Positions 56,161 to 64,000 of a stretch of 64,000 nucleotides of DNA are shown here, in pieces; positions within the stretch are counted from its first letter, which is position 1, and each line of letters begins with the position of its first letter. This DNA comes from Macrothele yani (lineage: Eukaryota; Arthropoda; Arachnida; Araneae; Macrothelidae), in the NCBI GenBank assembly GCA_039090855.1, contig CM077034.1, positions 12,971,970 to 13,035,969 of the forward strand, in the 5' to 3' direction. The translations under genes were made by a program, and so were the position numbers. Below the pieces are notes generated by a model, which was given only the letters and a program-made list of their open reading frames with translations, did no database searches and had not been told where the DNA came from.

Positions 56161-56260
56161 TGGCTACGTGGACAAAAGCTGTTTCACTACAGGGCTCTAG
56201 ATACAAGGGCTGGCTATGTGGACAAAAGCTGTTTCACTACAGGGCTCTAGATACAAGGGC
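56161..56260. repeat. 50-bp tandem duplication
   Basis: Two near-identical units TGGCTACGTGGACAAAAGCT, GTTTCACTACAGGGCTCTAG, ATACAAGGGC start at 56161 and 56211, with one difference (TACG/TATG). Confidence 0.92.
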
Positions 56261-56534
56261 TGGTTCATACGGCAGATTTTAGTTGTCCCCGGAAGTTGCG
56301 GCTGGTGACGTAGCTGGGATGCATCGCTGAGGGTTAGGAAACGCGTTTGCTTTCCTCTGTGAGGGGAACTTTGATGATAAATACAACTACTGAGCTGCCG
56401 AATATGAAACAAAATGGTGAAATGATTTAAAGAAACAAAAGGAGTGAAACAGAATATATCATTGATTGATTCCTTTTGTATATATATTTATGTGTATTAC
56501 TTCCAGTCAACGCGACAATAATGCTTTTTCGTTA

Positions 56535-57960
56535 ATAACAAAACCTCGGCTACTGTAATTTTTGTGAAACGTTTCGAAAATTCAGGTGTCAATTTAATTC
56601 GACCTTTACTCTCTACAAGAGAGGTTACCCGTGTTTTTGTAAGTATGTTTCGAAAGCATTTGTCATTTTTTTTTTACTTTTTGACTTTTCGTATTTTGTT
56701 TTTTACCTAATTTTCAATTCTGATTTGTTTAAAAAAAAAGCCGGCGCGGACGATTCCACCTTCTGGCTTTGCTAGAAAAGCTCTTTAAAATATCCTTTTT
56801 TTTTTTTCCTGTTTTCAGAAAGTTAAGCTCTTTTTCCCATATTGACAATTTGCCATGTAAAAAATTCATTAAGGGGGGGGGGGGGGCATATCACATTTCA
56901 CGCAGAAAATTGTCTCTTCAAACCTCGGCTACTGTAATTTTTGTGAAACGTTTCGGATATTCAAGTGGCCATTTAATTCGACTTTTACCCTCTACAAGGT
57001 TTCAAAATCGCTTTATTCTAATTTATCATAAGAAAACATAAGAGGGAGACGTACAGTATTGGGCGTCTCACTGGGAAAAATACAAAACTGTTAAAAACAT
57101 GATGGTATATACACTGCAATGACAATGGGGATGAATAACAAATGCTGCAAGCAAAGCTTATTGAATAAAAATTGCAGAAGTGACAAAGAGAAACACATCG
57201 TGTCACATGACATTGGCTGGGCATGATTTACAGGATAACACAGGCGAAACAATAGTACACAATTAGAAAAAGAACAGCACAAACATCGCCGTGAAGGTAA
57301 AACATTACATACATGAGATAAAAACACAGCGTGCACAATTGTGCAAGTTATTTAACGAGGGCACCAAAGCAACATAATACAGGCGGGGTGAAAGTAAGTA
57401 ATGTACACGAGTAAGCATGAAAATACACTGAGATGGCATTAGCATTCACAATTCAACGGTCATGTGGATTGCAAGAGTCGTAGAGTGGAGGAGGGCCACC
57501 AGGGTGCCACGGAACTCAGCAAAGGAGGTGTAGAATGTCCTAGGGTACTGATAGGTGTAGCAGTCCAGAATCAATCGGAGGTTACCTGTGTTTTTGTAAG
57601 TGTGTTTCGAAAGCATTTGCCATTTTTTCTTTCAATTTTTGATTTTTCGTATTTTGGTTTTAAACCTTAATTTTCAGTTCTCTTATTTGTTTCAATAAAA
57701 GCCGGCGGAACGATTCCATCTTCTGGCTTTGCTAGAAAAGCTCTTTAAAATATCTTTCTTTTTTCTTTTTTTTTTTTTTTTTTTTTACCTGTTTTCAGAA
57801 AGTTTCTCTTTTTCCGTTATTGACAATTTATCATTTAAAAAATTTACTTTTTTTTTGTGTGGAACATATCACATTTCACGCAGAAAATTGTCACTTCATC
57901 GCATGCAGGTTGAATTGGGACCACATTTTCTGCAAAAGACCTTTTTTGGGGACTATGATT
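56535..57960. repeat. Direct repeat block interrupted by a ~575-bp insertion
   Basis: The segment AAACCTCGGCTACTGTAATT...CTCTACAAG at 56543-56620 is repeated at 56929-56998, and GAGGTTACCCGTGTTTTTGT...TTCACGCAGAAAATTGTC (56623-56915) at 57578-57893. In the second copy the two halves are separated by 56999-57577, which starts GTTTCAAAATCGCTTTATTC and ends near CAGAATCAATCG. That segment is therefore an insertion of unknown type. A 14-nt G-run is at about 56873-56886. Confidence 0.8.
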
Positions 57961-58327
57961 TTTAAGTCTATCAAAAACATCCTGCAGTATTTTTTCTCTT
58001 TCTTTGTATTTCTCCTCTTGCAGTGACATTTTCAACGTTTGATCTCGGTAAATTGACTGTTGGTATAGCCGACGATTTCAATATTTTTTTCATTGGTAAA
58101 CCAAACAGGCGATTCATCATATCGTCTTCGTACTTACTATAGTATTTAAAAAGTGCTCACTGCAAGTCCTGGTATTTTTCAAAAATAAAAGAATGTGCTC
58201 TGCAACACTTGTTAACCCAGTGTTTTGTAACTATTGGATCGTTTGGAGGGAAACAGTGAAAAAATATGTTTCGTTCTTTTCGTACTCCTGCAGGTATTTC
58301 GGCACGTAGCAACAGCGCAGGAAGCCA
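57850..58327 (-). pseudogene. THAP-domain protein relic
   Basis: The minus strand from the ATG at 58327 reads MASCAVATCRNTCRSTKRTK then HIFSLFPSKRSNSYK. This is the start of a THAP zinc finger, with C-x4-C, the FPSK region, and a frameshift where the Trp follows. In shifted frames come CSEHF (Cys-x2-His, complement of 58150-58164), NRLFGLPMKKILKSSAIPTV and NLP, matching the THAP LK.xAVPT box. A charged, helix-like segment follows (EEKYKEREKILQDVFDRL). THAP fingers bind DNA and occur in P-element-like transposases and in cellular proteins; which one is not decidable. Frameshifts mark it as broken. Confidence 0.75.
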
Positions 58328-58837
58328 TTGTACGAAAACGATGTACTAAAGAAATTAAATAAAAAAATTCAATGCCAGAAATACAGCCAAATAAACAGCA
58401 GCGAATGCAACAAACGTGGGTTGACAGCATACACCTAGCGCTTTACATTGCGCACGGACAAGTAACATGCATCCCCGTGACGTCACTGAGCGGTACAGGC
58501 GAGGACCACTTCAACCAGCAGAAACAATAATGCGATGAGCCAGCCATGGTTTCACTAGCAGCCTCGAGTTTTTGACGTTCCCCTTGAGAGGAGGGGCAAG
58601 GCGGTACTGATTGACAGCCATGACAATGGGATTAGACTAATAGCCCCGTGCCTCTGGTAAGAGCAGAGAGGAGTGTTTGTTTTTGCTTGTGTCTCACACC
58701 GATTGTACGACACATCCAATGTTCCTGGGGTCATGAAATACTTACATATAAAGTTAGTTTCATAGCGATTGTAATTGATTCCCATCTACACAAGCCGGAA
58801 TCACATCTACAATGTAAAAATAAGCGTTTATTCAGTA
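58328..58837. other. Spacer
   Basis: Upstream of the THAP relic. The segment includes CCCCGTGACGTCACTGAG (a CRE-like TGACGTCA at about 58476). No gene recognised. Confidence 0.4.
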
Positions 58838-58915
58838 TGTAACGTACCAAGAGATGTGACGTACCTGCCAGGAGGACGCACACGACATAAAGGCAGATAG
58901 GAATCAGAATAAAAC

Positions 58916-58987
58916 GTCCGCGTAGCTCAATTGGTAGAGCAACTTATTCCGGAATGAGGGGACCCGGGTTCGAATCCTGGCGCGTAT
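58916..58987 (+). other. tRNA-like domain, copy C 5' LTR
   Basis: 72 nt. The acceptor stem GTCCGCG/CGCGTAT has one mismatch; A box TAGCTCAATTGGTAGAGC and B box GGTTCGAATCC are intact. Confidence 0.78.
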
Positions 58988-59249
58988 AAAAATGACGGAG
59001 AAATTAACTTCGTTATAATGGCGCCCGAACTATCCGGATGACCCGACCGTTCAAAATCGCGCAATGGTGTGATGTTATTTCCACACCGCGAGATAGGAAA
59101 AATAAGAGAATCCCTTCTCCAGCACTTCACAAAAAAAAAAAAAAATAAATAAATAAATAAGGGGGAGATGATGTAACGTACCAAGAGATGTGACGTACCT
59201 GCCAGAAGGACGCACACGACATAAAGGCAGATAGGAATCAGAATAAAAC

Positions 59250-59321
59250 GTCCACGTAGCTCAATTGGTAGAGCAACTTATTCCGGAATGAGGGGATCCG
59301 GGTTCGAAACCTGTCGTGGAC
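59250..59321 (+). other. tRNA-like domain, copy C 3' LTR
   Basis: 72 nt. The acceptor stem is GTCCACG/CGTGGAC, a perfect 7 bp. Relative to copy A, pair 5-68 changed from G-C to A-T on both sides. B box GGTTCGAAACC. Confidence 0.8.
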
Positions 59322-59351
59322 AGAAATAACGGAGAAATTTACTTCGTTATA

Positions 59352-60964
59352 ACTAAGAATTACTCTAAACTATTTATGGTCGATCGAGGTTTATCGTTTA
59401 CATTTCATTTCCTTTCTTTATATGAATTGGAAAAAAAAAACACATATCGTTTGCTGAGGCTTAGTAGGCAGAACTTTTTGCGAACATGAATATATTTCTG
59501 TCCTCTAAAAATACAATCAACACCTAGCCTCCCATTCGATAGAAAGTGCACTTTTGTGTGATCTCATGCGAAAAAAAAAAAAAAAAAAAAAAAAAATGTG
59601 GTGTAGACTTAAAATTCAAAATTATTTGCATTGAGTAGTTTCATTGCCAGTAACAAAGAATATCTAACGCTTAAAGAAGGTCAACTCTCATAGAGAAAAC
59701 GTAAAACAGGCGACAACAGCGCCACCACATCTTAAGAGATAATATCCTCTGCGGGAAAGTTAACATTCAGGGACTACGGCAGTGAAGCTTTTCTTTGACC
59801 CACGATGGTTTCCTTCGATCTGATGACTATTTGCTTAGAGCAGTTTTGTTGTTGTTTTCTGATATCCCACACCATCCCTTATTTTGGTGAGAAAAATATC
59901 CAATAACATTAGTATTACTATTTAAATTAAATGTCAGCAAATATTACAGCTAGGCCTAAGGATCCGTACGAAATGCAGACATTCCTTAGTATCTGTCAGT
60001 ACTGAAAATATTTCTGAAAAACTGAAGAACAAGCAAAAGCCTTAAATAACCCGATTCGCGTAACAAAACTAACATATCCGATTTGCGAAGTGATTATGCT
60101 ACCGAGAAGGTTACAATCACGTGCTGTGAGTCTGAGTAGCTCGCCTGACAGTTCTTTACCCAAAGACTTGAAGTCAACAGAAATACGCATGCGCAGTCTG
60201 CTCCGGCATCAGCCTGTATGTTGGCTTCTGTGCACTGCATGTTTTCCCTGAAGATATGGCTGCGCTAGTTACGTTTCGCTGAGTCTTAATTTCTCGTTAG
60301 ATATTCTTTGGCCAGTAATTGCTATTTATTCCGATCAGTACTGTGTGCTCACATTTGTTATACAGCAAGCAGTCATCAGTAATTTAAATAAATACCGAAT
60401 AGTCTGAATGTTTACCCTCTAGAAGTCTTACATTTATATGCATGCATTAGTTATAAAACTGTGTTTATCTGGGAAACGAGAAATAAATAGAATCAAAAGC
60501 ATACAAATATGCCCTATGCAAATAAACAAAACTAATTGTTTGAAATAAATTATCGCAAAACGTTTGACCTTTGAAACAGTTGAGTAACGGTTTATGTTAT
60601 TTGGTGTAATTTGTATGAAACAGTACTCTTATCTGATGAGGTTTTTACCTGAAAATGCCGAAAATGACCACTTCCCCGAAAAGGGGAACAAATCATTGAC
60701 CTGTAGTTTTTTGAAAAGAAAAAAAAATCCGCATTCCCTCCTCTTCCATGCTATTTCTAAAATTTGAGTGCTTCAGAATTTTTAAGCGTTGAAAAAAGTC
60801 CAGGGTACTGTTTGAGAAGCAATTTTTTTATCCTGTTAATCCACCCCCAGAAATGAAATTCTGATCACACCACTACAAAACAGTTATCAGCGATTATTCA
60901 ATTCATTTCAGCAACACAGAATAGCTGAGCTGAGTAATTGTAGTATTACACATTTTGCATATTA
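59352..60964. other. AT-rich spacer, no gene seen
   Basis: Contains a poly(A) run near 59571-59595 and AT-rich sequence. No domain, RNA or repeat from elsewhere in the window was recognised. Confidence 0.5.
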
Positions 60965-62320
60965 AATGAAACATTGATGAAACTTTTCCTCAGAATGGAG
61001 CAAATTCCCTCCATGTCATTCTGGCGTGCTTTCGAATTTCTTCCACCCATCTCCCACAAGGTTTTTTCTGCGTCCTGTCTTGTTCTTTGGTATCCAGTCT
61101 GAAATTTCAGTTCTCCATCACTGGTCCGTTCTTCTTGCAATATATCCAGCCCCTTGCCATTTCAGGGATTTTACTCGGATGATAACGTCTTCCACACTTT
61201 TCATTCATCTGATCCACGAGTTCCTCTTTTCATTCCTGGTTACACCAATCATACATCTCTCCATTTTTCTTTGAGTTGTCTGCAGTCTTTGTGTGTATTT
61301 TTTAGTTATGCTCCATGTCCGAAATTCGTAAAAGTGCCCGCGACAAGGATCGAACCCACATCCTTCGGCTCCGGAGCCGAATGCTTTCCCAAATACGTTA
61401 CACCGACACAATTTATCGCTGCAACTTTGCCATCTTGATATGTGCTTATCTCTGTAGTATGTCACATAGATTTTTATTTCTTAAGTAAGAACTGGAAAGA
61501 TGAATTGATTATAAACTTTTCTTTTAAGACATAATGTATTTCGCTCTTGAAAATTGTGTTGTGTTTCTTTGAAAAGCACTCCAACCAATTTTTATACGCC
61601 GATCAATTTCTTCATCAATCTGACCCTCACTTGATATCTGTTGCCAAAGGCAAATGTAGGTATAAATTATCTTCAAATTTTCCCCAACAATTAATAAAGC
61701 GTCATTTTTTTGTAAAAGCATTGCACAAAATTTTTTTCTTCTAAAAGTTCACTTTTAATTCCACTCCATTTCTCTTGACAGAAATTTCTTGGATGATATT
61801 TCTCAGCTCTGAAGGGGTTGCTGCAAAAATTACTATGTCATCAGCAAAGGGAAGATGAGTTAAATAATCTACGTTAATATGGATCACCTTGTTTTCCCAC
61901 TTCAAAGATTGAAAAACATATTGCAATGCGGCAGTGAAGAGTTTGGGAGATATGGCGGCACCTTTTCTCACTCCGTTTCCAATTTTTATTTGTGCTGTAT
62001 TCTCAAATATCCGAATATTTGCACTTGCATTTTCATAGATGTTATTAACATGTGTGCCTGTTCAATAACGCAGGATTTCAAAGCCATTGTAACTGCTGAT
62101 GGCTTCGCTAAATCAAAGGCTTTTACATAAACAATAAAAAGCCTTACATAATAGGAGTTCATATTCCTTCGTTCTTAAAATTTGTTCGTTTTGTACTTGG
62201 ATACGATCTATTGAGCTGTAGGCACTCCTGAATCTAGCCTGTTCTGTTAGTTGAGTCACGTCCAGTGTTGCCTTCAAGAGATGTGAAAGAACTTTTGTAA
62301 AGATTTTATGAATCAATGAT
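60965..62320 (-). mobile_element. RTE-like LINE, second and older copy
   Basis: Same family as 8441-9465 but more decayed and extending further 5'. Read from 62320 down: FTKVLSHLLKATLDVTQLTE and FRSAYSSIDRIQVQNEQI (first RT motifs), then AISPKLFTAALQYVFQSLKW with FADDIVIFAATPSEL (catalytic FADD near 61840-61870), SSEGQIDEEIDRRIKIGWSA and RLQTTQRKMERCMIGVTRNE. Multiple frameshifts. A SINE head is inserted at about 61325-61485, between the PVLT and ITKKYTQRL parts. The 3' end lacks a clear tail. Confidence 0.85.
61325..61485 (-). mobile_element. tRNA-Arg-like SINE head nested in the LINE
   Basis: On the minus strand: AAGTTGCAGCGATAAATTGT, GGTGTAACGTATTTGGGAAA, then TTCGGCTCCGGAGCCGAA (loop with CCG) and GTGGGTTCGATCCTTGTC (B box). 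It is homologous to the SINE at 14535 but lacks its body, and it interrupts the LINE reading order, so it inserted later. Confidence 0.8.
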
Positions 62321-63299
62321 AGGAGGCTGAATTACGCACACACACACAGACGCCCTGACGATCGTAGCGGTATCAGTGTACCAATTAGGAAAAGTGCTAT
62401 CCTATGTTTACCAACCCGCTGGACCGGCGTGGTGAGGGTGATCAGAAAAGTTCCAAAGTCCCCCACAGGGAAACTGCCCCACTTTTTTCAGTCAGGGACC
62501 ATGCACATATTGCTTTTGATACAAAATATCGAACATGGAGATTTCCGGGGTGTTTAAAACAAGATGTAGCAAAAACAGCGTGCACAAATATGTAGGGGAA
62601 ATTTCCGAGGTCGGCATTTCAAAAATTTATCGCTGTTTATAGTAAAAAAACTGTCTTGAAAGTGGCTTGATGAGGTAGGAGAAATTTCCGAGTTACAGTA
62701 TTTCCACTCTTACAGTGGTTTTTAACGAAAAACGTGTCTTACAGTCAGCAGGCTGACGGGTGGAGGAATATTCCGGTTTAGTATTTCAACTCTTAACGCG
62801 CTTTTTTTGTGTAAAACGGTCTTACAATCAGCAGGCTGACATGGGTGGGGAAAGTTCCGGGGTCGGCATTTCGACTTTCAGGTTGGGGAGGGGAAAATTT
62901 TCGGTGTCATCATTTCTATTTTCATCCACTTTAAAACAACATTCAGCCGTACAAGTTTACACAAATATGTGGGGGATATTTCTGGGTCGTCATTTCAAAC
63001 CTTTATCGCAGTTTACAGTACTGTAAATAGCTGGATGAGGTGGTGGAAATTTCTGGGTGAGTATTTTGACTGTTATCGCGCTTTTTCGTGAGAAAAGGTC
63101 TTGCAATCAGCAGGCTGACAGGTTGGAGTGAAATTCCGGGTCCGGTGGTAGGCAATGATAATTTGAAAACAGAAAATTCGAAAGACATGGAAATTTTCCT
63201 TCGTCTGCAATATCTTTGAGTATACAAGCCCCCCCCCCGACGTCACGTGACTTATACAGAGTCACAGAAATATTCAGAATTAACGTTTATTGTAATAGA
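62321..63299. repeat. ~100-130-bp degenerate repeat cluster
   Basis: From about 62590 to 63150 the words AATTTCCGAGGTCGGCATTT, CGCGCTTTTT, GGTCTTACAATCAGCAGGCT and GACAGGTTGG recur in order about six times with strong divergence. An inverted fragment is at 63520-63570 (TTGTCAGCCTGCTTATTGTC). No gene. Confidence 0.7.
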
Positions 63300-63576
63300 A
63301 TACGTGCAGCAATTAAGAAATTGAAAACTCTTCAGGAGTCGGATGACCGAGTGCACCAGTTGTCGAATTCGTGTTTTAGTAATTGTTGAAGTTTTAGCGC
63401 CGATCTCGGGCCTTGGAAACAGGAGAAATATACGGGCCTGGTCGGGTTTTCCAAATTAAGGCCCGTGCAGACCTCTAGGCTGAGCCCCCATCCTCTTCCT
63501 CCCAGGAATTTCCCCTCCCTTGTCAGCCTGCTTATTGTCAGACCGTTTTTCACGAAAAAGCGCGCGCGGTCACCCC
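63300..63576. other. Spacer before the terminal array
   Basis: Contains CCCCTCCCTTGTCAGCCTGC and CACGAAAAAGCGCGCGCGG, which belong to the inverted end of the preceding repeat. No gene. Confidence 0.5.
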
Positions 63577-64000
63577 GGTGGCGCAGTTGTCGAACCAATG
63601 GCCTCTGATCATTCGTCCGGCCGACGCGGTGGCGCAGTTGTCTAAGCAATGGCCTCTGATCATTCGTCCGGCCGACCCGGTGGCGCAGTTGTCTAAGCAA
63701 TGGCCTCTGATCATTCGTACGGCCGACCCGGTGGCGCAGTTGTCTAAGCAATGGCCTCTGATCATTCGTCCGGCCGACCCGGTGGCGCAGTTGTCTAAGA
63801 AATGGCCTCTGATCATTCGTCCGGCTGACCCGGTGGCGCAGTTGTCTAAGCAATGGCCTCTGATCATTCGTCCGGCCGACCCGGTGGCGCAGTTGTCTAA
63901 GCAATGGCCTCTGATCATTCGTCCGGCCGACCCGGTGGCGCAGTTGTCTAAGCAATGGCCTCTGATCATTCGTCCGGCCGAACCAGTGGCGCAGTTGTCT
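63577..64000. repeat. 51-bp array of a half tRNA-like SINE head, 9+ copies
   Basis: Unit: GGTGGCGCAGTTGTCTAAGC + AATGGCCTCTGATCATTCGT + CCGGCCGACCC, starting at 63577, 63628, 63679 and onward, cut off by the window end. GGTGGCGCAGTTGTCTAAGC is a Pol III A box with a tRNA D-arm. CTGATCATTCGT also occurs in the SINE at 52905. The B box is absent from the unit. Period divisible by three leaves long ORFs on the minus strand, judged non-coding. Confidence 0.93.

Larger units (their letters stand above)
58838..59351 (+). mobile_element. Miniature LTR retrotransposon (TRIM-like), copy C
   Basis: LTRs are exactly 180 bp each (58838-59017 and 59172-59351), starting TGTAACG and ending CGTTATA. The primer-binding site TGGCGCCCGAAC is at 59019-59030, and the polypurine tract AAGGGGGAGATGA ends at 59171. 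The flanks AGTA (58834-58837) and ACTA (59352-59355) match at three of four positions, compatible with a decayed 4-bp duplication. The 154-bp interior has no gag or pol. AATAAA precedes the tRNA-like domain in both LTRs, as in copy A. It lies 34 kb from the other two copies, showing that the family is dispersed. Confidence 0.92.

Noticed and set aside
63332..63969. 207-codon and 139-codon minus-strand ORFs with 17-residue repeats
   Set aside because: Produced by the 51-bp array, whose unit is a tRNA-like SINE fragment.

Overview
This is eukaryotic, almost certainly arthropod (probably insect) nuclear DNA. One spliced gene with GT-AG introns, a TATA-type promoter and a poly(A) signal sits among relics of Tc1, mariner, MULE, hAT and RTE-type transposons, several tRNA-derived SINEs and about ten unrelated tandem arrays. 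Nothing looks bacterial or viral. The species cannot be named from the sequence alone.

Layout. 1-4.6 kb: AT-rich, purine-biased DNA with diverged repeats, then a 155-bp repeat carrying CTCF-like motifs. 4.6-9.5 kb: a nearly intact Tc1 element abutting a MULE transposase relic, then an RTE-type LINE fragment. 10.1-11.6 kb: 123-bp satellite. 12.9-14.2 kb: another Tc1-like relic. 14.5-15.5 kb: SINEs. 15.7-40.1 kb: the leucine-rich-repeat (LRR) gene. It has a promoter and non-coding first exon near 15.8-16.0 kb and coding exons at 27637-27751, 34700-34908 and 38917-40023 (476 aa). Its introns are filled by 115-bp, 117-bp, ~63-bp and 26-bp arrays and by transposon relics. 40.6-41.5 kb: a hAT-type MITE. 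41.8-53 kb: a second copy of the promoter/first-exon module followed by a 45-bp array, a 195-bp array of about 38 units and a ~1-kb inverted repeat, but no LRR coding exons. 53.9-64 kb: a third promoter/first-exon module, more 195-bp-family units, a THAP-domain relic, a LINE, and a 51-bp array made from half of a tRNA-like SINE that runs off the end.

The most notable system is a family of miniature LTR retrotransposons, with three complete copies at 23510-24003, 24700-25299 and 58838-59351. Each has 162-180-bp LTRs starting TGT and ending in CGTTATA or CGTTGTA, a tRNA-Lys-type primer-binding site and no coding capacity. Two copies have exact 4-bp target duplications, and two have a clear polypurine tract. 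Every LTR contains a 72-nt tRNA-like domain with A and B boxes. Its acceptor stem shows compensatory changes between copies. The arrangement resembles the plant Cassandra elements, which carry 5S rRNA in their LTRs, but here with a tRNA-like module.

A second theme is repeated duplication of one promoter plus first exon plus start of intron 1, each time followed by tandem arrays. Comparing the three copies shows minisatellites growing from the same short seed within the intron.
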